Below are positions 11,736 through 25,007 of a DNA stretch of 64,000 nt, piece by piece. Every line of letters begins with the position of its first letter. Positions within the stretch are counted from its first letter, which is position 1. The stretch covers positions 514,842 through 578,841 of the forward strand of contig VZRZ01003209.1 of NCBI GenBank assembly GCA_013398175.1. Reading direction: 5' to 3'. This DNA comes from Climacteris rufus. Lineage: Eukaryota > Chordata > Aves > Passeriformes > Climacteridae. The translations under genes and the position numbers were made by a program. The notes beneath the pieces are model-generated. The model ran no database searches. It had not been told where the DNA came from and worked only from the letters and a program-made list of their open reading frames with translations.

Positions 11736-14097
11736 AAACATACTTCTCTGCTTGTGTCTTGGGAATATAAAGTTTGCCAAGCAAGGTTGAAATTGTTTCT
11801 TTGGAATTCACCTGTGTGCAGTATTTCAGATGAAAGTAGGAAGAGTCATGATGTTCTAAATTGGAGCACAATAAATTCTCTGATCAATTTCCTGCCTGAT
11901 GCATGGGTGTTCTGACTAATATCTCCATTGTTCCAAAAATAAAAAAGCTCTTTTTGGCTATATGAGTGTTAGCATTGACTTTCATGGCTCCTTTACCAAG
12001 GACAAAATGATACTGGCTTGCATAAACCGAATCTTTGCCTTTTTTATTTGATCCCTACCGAAAAATATACTTTGTACTTCTTTCTTCCTCAGGTATTAAA
12101 TACAGTCAAAATATATCCTGAGGGTTTTTTTAAATTTGTTTCTTTAAAGAAAAAAAAAAAAAGTCACTCAAGCAAGTATCTAACTATTTGTGTTGAATTA
12201 TGTCTTTAAGGCATATGATGCATCTGCTTTTCAAGTTATATTCATACTTGGAAATAGTTCTTTATTTCAAATTGCTTCGGGTTTGTGGAAAGGTCCTCTA
12301 AGATTTCATCACATTCAAGTTCTTTGCTTTAAGAATCGGACAGCAAAATAGTTTATTCTTAACAATCGTTTTTTAATTTCTCTGCTACAGGATATAGAAT
12401 AAGATTATTCAGTAACATTCTGTAGAATATGCTAAAAACAAAGTGTGATTTTAAGACTTTTTCCATAATAGATGTAATCATCAGGAAAGCTCTTTATGCT
12501 ACTTTTCAGGCAGCTTGTCCCCCTTTAGGTTAGTACTTTTATACATTTCATTTGTTATCATAAAACAAACTCAGCCAAAGGCAGAAATTACAGGAAGAAG
12601 ACTTTTATGTTAGTTTTGTGACTTTTGTCTTATCAGCTTAGCCAACAGATATATCATGTCAATTGAATTTATCTCTGAAACATCTTGAGTGCAAAGCAAC
12701 AAATGCAATTATAATGAGGAATTTATAAGAGGTTATCTTTGAAATTAAAAGGACAATTTATTACTCTGGCAGTTTTCTAAAGAATAAAATATTATATGCA
12801 TAGCAACAATTTAATCTGAATTGCAGTTCACTAGTGGATGTTGTACCAAAATTCTGTTCATAGATTTTGGTCATAACTGAAAGAAAAGACACTGGATCTA
12901 CTTGTAAAACTTTTTTGTTTTGCATTTAATGTCTCTTCTTAAATATCTACATTGATACTCATTTCTTTGGCTGTTGTGTTTAGGTTAGCATGCCTCGTTC
13001 TCATTAATAGTATTTCATTTTGACCTTCTTATGGTTCTTGTCTTTTTCTCACCAGTAATTACAAATCATTCAGTGGTGGAAAAACTACATGGAGAATTGT
13101 TATCCTTTTTCAGGCAACTAACTGATTTTTACATAACTATGTTTAAGGGATAAATCTTGTCTACCTTGGACTTCTGAAATAACCAAAACCCATTCAGCAA
13201 CAGATTTTGGTAATTTACCTTGAATCTGTAACTTCTACCTTTTCTTATTTTTTTCTTCATCTAAATGAGATGATTTTGTTAGAATTGGAGAGAGAAGTAA
13301 ATAAAACTTTTAACCCTACCACATCTTTTCTAATACTTTGCTTTTCCTAGAGGCCTAACTTTGAAATCCTGCTCTAATATTACTGTAGTTTTTCTGAAAC
13401 TTTCAGTGTAGATGACCTGAAGTTTTGTTTCAAGGGTAAGAAAGAAAGAAAAAAAAAGGCAATATTGATTTTTATCTGTATTTTGCTGTCTATGTACAGA
13501 CTTTTAATTTGTATAATTTTAGCCCTGCAATCACTTGCATTTTTCTGTCCCCTTTTGTCAAGACTTTTATACTTCAGGCTTGGTTTCCTCCAGCATATCT
13601 GTCTACCTTCACATGTTGTAAAGAGGCAAATATAAGAGAAACAAGAGAGAAACTGCAAGAGGAGTTCATCATAAAACATAAAATAAATGGTCAAATTTTT
13701 CTTTGTAATCATGCTCTTATATAGAAGAACTGTTCATTGTATAGGATTCTCTTCCCTAAACCTTTGGTTGTTGCTCACATAAAACAATCCTGAAATACTC
13801 TGCAACTTCTGTAAAGATGTAACTAGTAATTAGCAACTCTGCTCTGTAATGCAAGAAAACACCTAGGTATCTAGAGCAGGGTGGTAATGGTTAAGCTCAA
13901 GTGGATGGAGGAGGAAACTGAAGTCAAAATTACAGAACTAGTTTAGGAATATTTTTAGAACAAAGTCCAGCTACTTTCTAGGCTTTAAGGCTTCAGAAAC
14001 TATTCAAGGGTGTGGACTTTAAGAGATTTTTTAGTGTTGTGGTTTATTGGTTGTGGTCTTTCAGTTGGGGTCTTTTCTTCCAACAAGAGAGTTGGAA

Positions 14098-14118
14098 TTT
14101 TTTTTTTTTTTTTTTTTT
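14098..14118. repeat. Poly-T tract (21 bp)
   Basis: Uninterrupted run of T on the + strand. Confidence 0.95.
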
Positions 14119-16354
14119 GGTAAGCTTATGTTTTTGTTTATAAGAGATTCTTGCTGCTGATAGTTGTACTGTATCATGTTTCATTGCAAATCACTGTTTT
14201 ATTCAAATCAATGTTAGTTCTTAACCTAACCACTCAGGTACCATTCATAGTCCTTATGGTTGTTCATTAAATTAAAAGGAAAAATAAATTCACACCTGAT
14301 GACTGCTTCAGAGTGTGTTTGTAAAGCACATAAGGTGGTTTTACGTGACTGCAAAACACTGCTCACAGTAGTTCAAATACAGTCAAATTCTAAATTGGAA
14401 AATTTCCCCAAGGAAATTTTCCAGGAATGATGTCCAACAATGGCATTGTAGCTAAAAATACCATGTCAGTGCTACACAGTTGCTCATACTCTTATTATTT
14501 ATATCACTTAAGTAACAGGGTTTTTTTGTATAACTAGTTTTCTCTTTTGTCTGCAGCTATATAAGTTTTCTACTAATAATCCTATGTTGCATATCCCTTT
14601 CTTTCATGTTCCCTTGTCAAAAGCTGCTTTACATTCAGCCTTGTGGTGATTGCCATTACTAAGGCCCAGTTCTGCTCAAATGTCACTGACAGCTGACTGA
14701 AATGATGGAGAAGACTACATGCAGTGTTCATGTCTGTCCCTGTGGGAGTCTGTGAGCCATGCTACAACACTCTGACCAGCACTACCTTTGTCATTCCTGG
14801 TGTGCTGCTCACAGATGTATGTAATTAGTGAGTTGACAAGATATTTGCTTGCTCTAGTATTAAACTACCAGAATAACTTATTCTTGCTATGATAAAATGG
14901 TAAAGTTTTAAAACCATTGTCATGAGAGTAAATTGAAACACCAATCTATCTGCATTTTAAGACTCAAGAAACTCTGTAGTATTGGATTATTTAATGTATT
15001 TTGGACTTCAGGACACTACAATATTTTCCCTTCCTTTTGCCTTTGAGGTAAGAAAAATTTTTGCAAAAAATGTATGAATTTAAAAAAGAAATCATTTGGC
15101 AAAAGGTACTAGCATTTTTTTTGGGTTGTAAGACACTTGTTCTCTTAATCTATATGCTAATTAATACTGATGTGGGAAACTTTATATGATGGATAAAATT
15201 AAAGAGTTTTTCAGCATGTTTCCTTACTTATGTAGGCAGCATTACATACTGAACTACGAAGGTCATAATTCAAGGTATGGAATTTTATCCTCTGCAAAAA
15301 AAGTCAGAGGAAATAAAGGAGTTCAATGAGCAATGAAGAAGTCAGTTTAAGCTATGTAATTATTGTCAAACTGCTAATAATTATGCAGAGCCAAAATCAT
15401 TGCCTCAGTGAGAATAAGTAATATTTCATCACCACAATAATAATTGATATAAATGTACTGAATTTTCTGTTTATGAAGTAATTGAGTAGCAGTAAACACG
15501 GGACAAACTGATAGCTGCTGAAATGAACACAAAAAAATAGAAAATAATTAAACTTTGTGTAGAATTAAAATTATCCTGTTCCTATATAATAATAGGAATT
15601 AAGATTAATCTATATGTAGCTAATTTGCATGATCATCACCTGGTTTATCCATCTACAGGTGCTGATAATATGCATAAGAATCTTACTAAAAATAATGTCT
15701 TTATACTTGTATTATAATGTGCACACATGTCAAAGAATTTATATGCTTGTTTCAAGATGTGCGCTAGGTAAAATTAAATGTCATATGTTTTATTTTGAAA
15801 GGAAAAATCACATTCTATGACATTTCCTGTGTGTGCCTACATGCTTCATGACAACCTTGCAAAATTGTTATGAAACATACAGCTTAAGAACAAAATTTTA
15901 TCATCAGCTCCTTACCATGGATATAAATATGAAAGAAAACCCAAATTCTGCCATGTCTTACCACTTACAAAGATTGCTTTAGAGTGGGTGGAATTTTTCA
16001 GATGTGTTAGTGAGGAAAATTCTGCAGAGTAAGTTGTATGAATGTGTTGCAGTCTTGACAGAAATCAAGCTAGAAGTAACTGCCACTCTTCAAAATCATG
16101 CAGTCATTGTTTATCCAATAAGATTTTTTTTTTTTAATGTTATGCAGAACAGACCATTGTTTGTGTTTCACTTTACTGAATATACCAGTCTTTTCTTGTG
16201 AATGGCTTCCTAGGAATATGTGTGCATTTTTGTTCAAAACTGCCAATGAACATTAGTTTAATAGCATCACCTTAATTTCCTTTATTTGCTTTGAACTTAT
16301 AGGAAGAACTAGTTTTGGTAAGTCATTTTCTACTGTACAGAAACTAGAAGGTAA

Positions 16355-16497
16355 ACTTTTTTCCTTTTTTGTTTGTTTGTTTGTTTTTGTTTGGTTTGGT
16401 TTAGTTTGGTTTGGGTTTTTTTTTTTGCTTTTTGTTTGTATTTTTTTTTTGCTTGTTTGTTTGTTGTTGTTGTTGTTTGTTTGTTTTTTGTTTTGGT
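16355..16497. repeat. T/G-rich low-complexity tract
   Basis: About 140 bp almost wholly T and G on the + strand: TTTG units, then TTTGG units, T runs of 8-11, GTT units and TTTG units again. It is a compound microsatellite and the longest of a recurring class in the window. Confidence 0.95.
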
Positions 16498-17266
16498 GAT
16501 AGAGTAACTATACGCCTATCCTAAGGGGGGAAAAGTGCTCCTTGATGCTGGTATTTCTATCATGATCTTTGTCTATAATTCACAGTCAGACTTATAATAC
16601 AAAAATAACCCCATAAATTACATCACTTCTGCACACAGATCCCATATTATAAAGCCTATCTAAAGGCTCTCTTGGCATACCTTAGTCTAGATACCGAATA
16701 TACCTATGGTGTAAAAATATAGCTAGAATATATTAAAGTCAATGTCTGTCACATTTACAATCATGTTACTATGGATGACAACCTCCATCATTCATTTATT
16801 ACAATTTTTTTTTCTAATAAGTACTTTTCCATGTTTTCCATGCCAGTTTCAATAGAAACCCTCCAAAGGTCTTTCATCAAAAATGTCTGAGTTGATTATA
16901 GAACCTAGCCCATCAGTTCTTTGATTAATGAAAAAAATCCTGGTCTCTATCTTGATACCTGTAGCATATTAATGTTTTTAAATATATGAACAGTATATAG
17001 CTAGTAGTCCAGAGTATTTGGATATATTGTGACTGTAGTACAGAGCTATAACATTTGAACAGGGTGTCTGGTAGCTTGAGTGACTGTAACCAGATCTGCT
17101 CTTCTTGTGCTTCCTGGTGTTAAAAAGACATGAAAGCTATGTTTGTGCTGACAACACACAACTGTGATTGTCACAATACTTGTGCATCTTTCTTGGTTGT
17201 ATTAGTAGTGCTGGGATTTTTATGTTTCTGAAATATTGCTGAATAATTGGAGCCTGAATAACTGAT

Positions 17267-17302
17267 GCAAAAAGGATTTGTTGCCTGAAAGGATTTGTTG
17301 CT
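17267..17302. repeat. Two-copy tandem repeat, 17-bp unit
   Basis: AAAGGATTTGTTGCCTG is followed directly by AAAGGATTTGTTGCTTG. Confidence 0.85.
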
Positions 17303-18024
17303 TGTCAGATTTCCTCATTGGATTCTTAAGTGTGCACACACATTTACTAACATGTGTATTTTTAAATGTAAAAATATATATGTGTTATGCATTTATTAAA
17401 CCCACTCTTCATTTCTTGCCTTTAAAACACTAGATGTGCATCACTGTGCTAGTTGGCATTGCAGGCACCTGACTTTTAGAAGATATCTACTTTTTTTTCT
17501 GAATTTACAAGCTGAGCAGACAGGCAATTTCATAACTGTAGACAGTACATCTATGCTGGTATCCATAGGATTAAACATTTTGCCAGTTGTGATAGATGGT
17601 TTGTTTAAGGCTAAGGAAGCTCTTAGCGAAAGGGAAAAAATTCTCTGCAGGAAAGTATATACAGAGCAGTGAAAGGATTGAGTACCTAATACAGGACTGC
17701 TGAATCTAGCTTTGCTTTCCCTTATAAGCACCCTAATCTTTTTCTCAAGTGCTTCAGTATGACTGTATTCCCTCTTCTCCAGAGTGCAGTAGAGTGCATT
17801 GGTACAGCAGTCTTTGTCAATGTTTTCAGTGTCACATAAAACAAATTTTTCTGAGGATGAGCTATATAGTAATGCTGATCTCCATATAACAGCGCAAGGC
17901 AGTGTCTGCCTCTTCTATGAATCCACACAAATTCACAGCAAAAACCTGTCATTTGGCTATGCCAGATCATGGTCTTATGCTATGTTAAAGTCATAAAGGT
18001 GTAGCCTATTTTTGTGGGCTGGCA

Positions 18025-19195
18025 GAAGACAGCAACTGGAGACATGAATATGAGGGGAAGGGGAAAACAATATACCTTTTATTTATACAAATCATCAGAT
18101 GTCCATAAAAAGTGGGAGCGGGGGGTTTGGTTGGGCAGCTCCCCCACTTCGCTGGCAAACCAAAGGCTCTGAGATTGCTGCAGGTAAAAAACGTGGGTAA
18201 CTGGAAGCCAAAGCAGCGATCACGTGACCTGAGAGAAGTGATTCGAGCCTCCCACAGTCCCCTTGGGTCGTGGCTGCTTTCTTCCTCCGTGCTGGTGGTT
18301 GCAAGACCATGCAGGCAGACTAATTAAAGCAGTAGAAGAGATGAGGAAGGGTCCTTTTCCACTTAAGTTCAGCTGATTTTAATACTGGAGTTGCAATGGA
18401 GCAGTAAAGACAAGGGACAGCCAGCTGCTGCAGACTGTTATATCAGCAAAGGGAGGGGAAGGGAGTCGGGAGAGAGCCAATGGCTGTGGAGGATTGGAAT
18501 GACTGACAGGGGTATTGGTCAGTCACACAGCTGTTCACACACAGTGGAATGGGCAATGGGAGACCGCCTTCTCGGGCAGGGACCGCCTCCTCACCAAGCA
18601 GGGAGCAGCCCCGTGGCTTCAGGCTGCTGCCTGGGGCGTGGCGTCGGCAGCTGCTTTGGCGGAGGGGGGCAGGGGCCTCCCCTGCCAGACCGCCAGCTCC
18701 AGGGCCAGCTCCTGTGCCGTGGTGGACCCCAAGCTCATGCGGGTCTCCTCCGGCACATGGACTGCCCCCGGCACGCAGGGCGGGGTGCCCAAAGGCATTG
18801 CAACACGAGATGGTATAAGTGTCTCTGCAGATATCCTAAAGGTCCCCCCACCCACGCAGTGTGCTCCCATATTTATAGTAAGTTTTACGATCCAATGTAG
18901 TTGACAAAAATCTCCCAGTTAGAGTGGGGTACACATACCTGTAAAGTGGTTATTGGACTCTCTACAATTTTCATGTTTCAACCACCATAAGGGATGGAAT
19001 GTTCTCTTCTCAGGGACTCTAAGGGATAACATAGGGGTAACATGTTCTTGTTGTGACTAGAGTAACTAGAATATGGGTCCCTATTATCTACAAGTTCTCT
19101 AAATAGTAGCAGTGGAAAATTACAGGGGTTCTATATAGGGAATTAGAAAAATAAAATGAAAAAGAAAAATCCATTTTGGCATCAAAGGAAGTGAC
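18025..19195 (-). mobile_element. Endogenous retrovirus LTR, long copy (minus strand)
   Basis: This block shares both its ends with the segment at 60205-60755, in the same orientation. Shared text includes GGAAGGGGAAAACAA at the left, AATGTAGTTGACAAAAATCT at 18893 (60453 in the other copy), CAGTGGAAAATTACAGG near 19108 and a final GGCATCAA. The complement of TTTATT at 18078-18083 gives a minus-strand AATAAA close to the left edge, fitting R/U5 there and U3 to the right. The central part, about 18110-18870, is markedly GC- and CpG-richer than its surroundings and is mostly absent from the short copy. Open frames of up to 169 codons in the GC-rich part occur in several overlapping frames and encode nothing recognisable. 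Boundaries are approximate and no target duplication was identified. Confidence 0.7.
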
Positions 19196-19199
19196 CAAT

Positions 19200-21335
19200 G
19201 ATTCTTTTGAACAATGTGTTATCTATACTCATAAACATGTGCATGTAAACTTTTCTTCTGTCTCTCTCCTTCATGTCATGATGACCAGTCCTGTGTCCTT
19301 TTTTCTTCAGTAAAACAGATCAAAAATCCCTTTTATGTGCAATGTTTCAAATAGGAGAATTGATGATTTGACTTGTTTATATATTACTCATTCTTTCCTT
19401 GCTACCAGTCATTATTAAAAATAGAAGGGTATTCCAATCTGTGTTATGAAGTTTGGAATATTATTTGTATTAACAGTTACAAAGGCATAATTTGGGCAGT
19501 CTCTCCATCTGCTTACTAATTTATGCATCTATGGCCTTGCAGGGCATGAAAACTATATGTAATAGAGTGTAGTGTTGGCTTTCTGATCTGAGAAGTTTAG
19601 GAAATTGTACCAAGTTCCACAGTTGAGTTACCAGACTGTGCTGAAGGTCCTGGGGATAATAGTGAACAGCCCATATCTGTAAGAATGATCATGCATTGAA
19701 CTGTGCTTTTTCCTTCTCACCTTGCTCCTTTTTACCATTGTGGCTAGGAGGTTGCTGATCCATGGGAAGATGTTCATAACAAAGTATTAGGCTTCCTATG
19801 GGAATATGTCTTGCACTTGCCTTTTATGTGTGATTCCCCTCTCACCTGTTGGTAACCTAAATGTTCATCTGTAATATAGGTTGTGTATCTAAGCCTCCAC
19901 GTTCACATGTGTTGCAGTAAGGACTATCCCACCAGCTTTACGGTAGGAAGAGTTGTCTTTTTGGCTATGCTTCTCTTTCTCGAGACTAAAGACCTCTGGG
20001 GTCAGCTAAGATGGAAACCTGAACTGTTACAAGCCAGCTCAAGTCAGCCTCCTAACCTAAGCTTGTCATGTAGGAAAGGCCCAGATGCAGCTATGTCAGC
20101 TGGTTGGATTTCTTGTCTCAGATGCGAACAGAGTGAACCCCTGCATGTAATTATTATGCAGAGTGAACCCCTGATTGTGAATTAACCCATCATGATATTC
20201 TTGCTAAACCAGAGGGAGCAATCAGCTAACTTCTTACTGCCTTTCCTTCTAGTACCTTATGCCGATACAGCTGGAGAAATTTCTGTTACCAGGCACTGCA
20301 TGTATGTAGAAGTGTCAGTAATGCTTTCAGAGTTGTAGTTTCTTAACCTTTTACTACTCCTTTCAAAACTGTGTTTACACAATTTTGCGAGCTTTACCAG
20401 CTGCTGTCAGACCTAAACCTAGAGTCTGCTACTTTGAGATATTTGGGATGTCACACATTTCATCAGTTCTCCTTAGGTGCTTTGATCTGTTGTTTTGGAG
20501 CAGACAGCAAGACCAGGGTCTAAGGGGAGAAGGCTGAAAAAGGAAAATGTTCTCACATGTTCTCATGCTGCCTCTCACGTAGTAGGTGAACAGCTTCTGT
20601 TAGTACCAGACATTTCTTCAGCGGATATTATTTGTCTCTGTCTCACGGTGTTAGACCAAAAAAACAGCAAAGAATTGATCATTAGGTGTCATGATATTTC
20701 CTGACTTCTGTGTTTCTTGTAGCTTGTGCTGTCTGTCTCAGCCCAAGCGAAACTGTTGACTGTCCTTTATTTTTATTCTGCTTTCTCATGTTAAAATTGG
20801 TTATTGATTTTGCTTTGCTATAAGCCAGTTTATAGTGAGTGGTAAGATTTTACGAAAATAATCTAGGCTCTGACAAAAATCTTACAGCAAATTAAAATTA
20901 CTAAATTACTTTAAATTTTTGAATTTTGGTACTGAACACTCTTATGTATGCAATCTTTCAGTCTGAGAAATCAGTAGTAGTCCAGGTAATCACAAATTGG
21001 CTAAACAAATCTCATTTAAAAAGTTGAATTTACATATAGACATATCAGTCACAAAATGAAAATTTTGTATTTGTTTTAGTCCCATTCAATACATACAACT
21101 TCTTTCAGCCAAGAAATGTTAGGTGATACTGCCTTTGAAATCTTTCTGCAATGTTAGTTTTAGTGATTACATCTCTAAGGGAAATAATAGATAAAAATTA
21201 TTTTATCATTAGGTTACTGTAATTGGCTTTAAAGGCAAACTAAAGACTGTGTAGGAAAAAATGTTGGTGTTTGAAGAAGAGCCTTAAAACTGTATTTCAG
21301 AAAATGCAATATGGAGATTTCTTCTGATTGTGTGG
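19200..21335. other. Anonymous sequence
   Basis: No gene or known repeat. CAGAGTGAACCCCTG occurs twice, at 20129-20143 and 20159-20173, a 30-bp-period duplication. The 100-codon frame at 19883-20185 has no recognisable domain. Confidence 0.55.
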
Positions 21336-21339
21336 TAAG

Positions 21340-21960
21340 TCTTACAATTGTGAAGAACAATGCTCCACTTTATAAAAATTTAACTATTTATTAACAAAAA
21401 TAAAGTTATCTAATAGAGATGCTCACAAGACCAAACAACAGTGCTGGGTGCTTGGCTGGTCTGGCCAGAGGCACACCTTGCAGAGCCTGCACAGCTGCTT
21501 TTACACCGCTCTTGTATCGATCATGGCCTTGGATACATTTAACCAATAACATGTCTCTGTGCTCCTAACCCACCCCTTGATCCACCCATCCAGGGCTGTC
21601 TGGCCTGGTCCCGCCCCCACAGAGCATGCCCAGTTGTTAGATTGGGTGGGGTCCAACCTGACTGATGCCTTGATTGACACTGTGCAGGGAACTTTCTGGA
21701 AGGTTGCTCTCAGCCCTCAGCAGCCATTTTGTCCTCATTACAATCTATTCATTTCAATTCAAACCAATAAAAGATATAAAATCATACAATCAACATCACT
21801 CCGTTAACCAGAAATTACAACATGATAACATTACCAACCATTAATTACAACAGGACAACATTATAACAAACTCCTAACTTATTAACAAAAGTAATTAACT
21901 CATCAACTTACTAACCTCATTAACAATTTAAATATACAAAAGTTAACTTCAGATTTGGTC
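21340..21960 (-). mobile_element. Probable LTR with G-poor U3 (minus strand)
   Basis: The minus strand shows LTR-like signals in order: a G/T-rich upstream part (21960-21730), a GC box-like GGGGGCGGGACC near 21610, a CCAAT-type TTATTGGTTAAATG near 21545, a TATA-like GTGTAAAAGC near 21500, and AATAAATAG (complement around 21386-21392) near the left end. The G-poor right-hand part contains AATTACAACA twice, at about 21809 and 21844, within longer similar blocks, as U3 direct repeats often do. I do not know the family, and both edges are uncertain. Confidence 0.55.
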
Positions 21961-21964
21961 ATCT

Positions 21965-24487
21965 ATAACAATACAGTTATTTATACTTATAAATAAAATA
22001 TATGCAAGTTGGGGAGATCAATGTTAAAATCTGAAGTCCTCTTAATGTAGTTGAGTCATCTCTATGTCAATCATAGTACTGTAAAAAGATAGAGAAGTAC
22101 TTGACAGACCTCTAAGCAAGAAATACAAAAATGTTAGCATAGTTTAGCATCAAGTGGAGAGTATTCCATGTGTAATTAGTTTATTCCATTGTTTCAAAGG
22201 TTTATTTTCCTTTTTCCTTTGTTTGCATTTTAATATTGCCTATGAATTATTTTTTTCAAATTAAAAATTATACCAACTAGATTTACTTTTGAAGGGTTTG
22301 CATACTGCTTTTGGTGACTGTGTCTTGCAGTTGTTTTCTACTAGTAAATCTGTTCACATTTACAGTTTAAAAAAGAGAATGGGAAATATCAAATATGTAG
22401 TTTTTTTATAGCGAATAGGTACTTTTATATTTTCAGTACACATTTAAATATGCTCATGTAACTATTTTGAAGATGTATTGTCTGCCAAAGAAAATACCTA
22501 TAATTCTGTTGTGTTTGAACACAAGGAAACAGCAGCTGGAACACAGTAGGTGAATTAAACCAGTATAAAAAGAATGAATATATTTTTTGTGGTTGCTTAG
22601 CCAAACCCTGAAGCCAGAGTAGGACCATTATTTCTGATACCACTAAATTTGTTAAACTAGTTTTAAGAAACTTCAGGAGGCACTTTTGATGCTGGGAGGA
22701 AAGCCTTTAAGGCAGTTTTGTCTGAAGTGTTACCTAACCAGTACTTGATAATTCCCTGAATCATTCTCTGACTTTAATGATAGCTTTATAATCCTGGAAT
22801 TAATTTAGTAATTGATTCACATGACCTTAATTACAGTGTGAAGTAATGGAATTCTGATTGTACATGAGCCAGACTGTAATCAGTCTGTAATCAATGAACT
22901 GTGGAAGAAAAATCCTATCAGAAGTGAATGATCTTTGTGGGCTGGGGATATTTAAAAGTACAAGTTGACAAAAAACCCTGAATAAATAATTGATATTGCC
23001 ATTTCTGTAACTAATGGAAATCCTGTTAAAGATAATTCTGTCATGTATGTATATATAAGGTTATTCAGCATAATTTTAATTTATTTATTTGCTTTCTGAT
23101 ACAGTCCCAATGTCTGTGTCTGTCAGTTATTTGTGACAGCTTTTTAATCTATTGGCTGCTTCATCTCAAATTTGTCAGGCCGTAGAAGCCTGAAGGCAGT
23201 GAAGGAGTCCCTGCAAGCCCTGTGAAATTCTGTGGTAGGAGAAGAGTCTGTGCCTCTGTCCCTGTTGTGGGAAGGCTGGCAGAGTGCAGCACTGGAGGAA
23301 GGGCAGCCAGGTGGCCTGGCCCTGGGAGTGTGCCAAGGCATGCCTGTAGTACCTGCTGGGGCTTTGACATGGATATGACTTCTATTTCAGCTGTCTAGCC
23401 AAAAGGGAAAATAGGAGTCGGAGGAAAGAAAATGAAAGATTTCAGATGGCACAGAGGAAAAGGAGAAAAGTAAGAACATTGTGGGAAAGAGGGTGAGGGG
23501 AAGTGAGGTCCATGCTGGTAGTAAATGAAGCTACAGGTACATGGACAGAGGACCCTGCTTACTGAAATGTCCACAAGTTTGTAAGAAAATTTAGATGCAT
23601 TTATTTTTTTATCTACTTTTGCATATAGAAAAATCAGTAAACTCTATCACTAATTGTGTACAGAGATTGTATGCCAAATCTTGACCTGAATACATCAGGT
23701 GTCCCCCCAAACTAAATCAAATACAGAAAGAAAAAAAAACCAATAAGTACTTCTGGGAATTCATATGTAAAAACTGGTTCCCTGTGGGAAATAAGTTTGT
23801 AGAAGATTGATAACAGCTGACAGGATTGTACATGTAAATGTTGTGTTACCTGTTGTAACTCTAGGAGATAAATGGGTGAGGAATTTAGACCTGCCCTGCT
23901 TCTGACCTTTTCAGCTATTCATTTGAATATCCTACCTGGTATAAAAACATTTATCTCTGTCTGTCCTTTCAACAGATCTAAGAACTATTTGTGGAATGTG
24001 AACTACAGGTTCCCATGAATCAATGACTGAAGACAGTCTGAAACATGTATCCATGTATATATCTTAAAGCACGTAGACCGCTTGAGAGGATGAAAAACAG
24101 TATAAAGGTGTGTTAATCTGAATCCCACTAAAAATCAGTATTATTAAATACTGCTTAAGAGAACTCCTGAAAGACTTTTTTGAACTGGTTTGCTCCCAAT
24201 AAAATTAATGTCCAGAGAAAAGGAATTGCATACAAAAATAAATGTCTTTGCATAAAATTTGCTTTCTGCTGCCTGATTGCATTGTACATACAAAATCTGA
24301 ATATGACATATATTCAAGCATAATTTATATGTTCAAGGAATACATTAGATGCTATATTTTGAAAGACAGGCAGCAGTCACCTTGACAAAAGAGGTTACAG
24401 TGACAGCATTACTGTGTTGCTAGTAGCAACACCTGTGTTAAATGTTCTTTAATTAAGTTTGAGTTTTGAAGTTTATTGCTTTCACAG
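21965..24487. other. Anonymous AT-rich sequence
   Basis: No gene supported. A GC-richer patch at about 23175-23350 carries overlapping 65-69 codon frames on the minus strand but no identifiable repeat or exon. The rest is AT-rich and featureless. Confidence 0.55.
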
Positions 24488-24633
24488 TACTTGGTGACAT
24501 TTTGTGAAAACGGGGAGGGAATATTAACACAGTTTGTCAGCCAGATAGTCTCTGCCCGCACCCTTTCCTCCAACTTGACAGTCTATGTCTACTCTCATGA
24601 GGAGAAAGGTGACAGTCTGCTGGAAGATATCAG
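24488..24633 (+). CDS. Candidate internal exon of an unrecognised protein gene
   Basis: 146 bp lie between a good acceptor (TTTATTGCTTTCACAG, ending 24487) and a donor CAG|GTGGGG at 24634. The only frame I favour is open throughout and reads, from its first codon, YLVTFCENGEGILTQF, then VSQIVSARTLSSNLTVYVYS, then HEEKGDSLLEDI, ending with two bases of a split codon. Composition is protein-like (few Cys, balanced charge, alternating hydrophobic pattern) and codon choice is GC-richer than the flanks. The frame stays open to 24718, so an alternative donor GAG|GTAGAA at about 24644 would give a 156-bp, phase-0 exon. I could not name the protein; the family is unknown to me. It could be a chance open frame beside cryptic splice sites, although the coding look is better than that of any other segment here. 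Confidence 0.45.
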
Positions 24634-24639
24634 GTGGGG

Positions 24640-25001
24640 AGAGGTAGAAAATTCAGGGGTCAGTGAATACTTTATTAAGACACATAAGCAGGATCACTTA
24701 CATACCTTCATGAATTAACTCCAGTGTGTAACTCATTAACTTCTATGGAGATAGCATCCAGTGAATTTATATGGCTTCATCTTTTCCTTCAACATTTACA
24801 AAGTTATACATTGCTTAAATTGTCATCTTACTACAGAGTTCAACCTAGCTCTCTGTTTGAGACTCTACTAGCTAGAGTTAGCTAGAAAAAGTAGCAAGGG
24901 TTTAAAAAATCCATAAGATAGATGTCCCATTTTACCTGAAATCCGCACTACTAAACAGTTCTGCAAGACAGACAAAATAATTACTGCTAAATATAAGATT
25001 T
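24640..25001. other. Anonymous AT-rich sequence
   Basis: Sequence between the candidate exon and the next LTR, with no identifiable element. TTAGCTAG-type repeats occur around 24868-24885. Confidence 0.5.
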
Positions 25002-25007
25002 TTTAGG

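Larger units (their letters stand above)
11740..18020. other. Anonymous AT-rich sequence
   Basis: Over 6 kb with no supported gene. It contains poly-A near 12150-12162, a poly-T of 21 at 14098-14118, the large T/G tract at 16355-16497 and a 17-bp duplication at 17267-17302. Open frames at 13380-13712 (-), 17436-17672 (+) and 17441-17731 (-) lack domains and convincing splice boundaries. Confidence 0.6.

Noticed and set aside
18391..18904. Overlapping open frames of 169, 129 and 89 codons
   Set aside because: Several frames are open at once because the LTR core is GC-rich. None shows a recognisable protein feature.
21730..21960. G-poor strand as a nuclear copy of mitochondrial DNA
   Set aside because: The composition resembles a mitochondrial light strand, but I see no mitochondrial gene or tRNA, and the segment is continuous with LTR-like sequence and carries short direct repeats.
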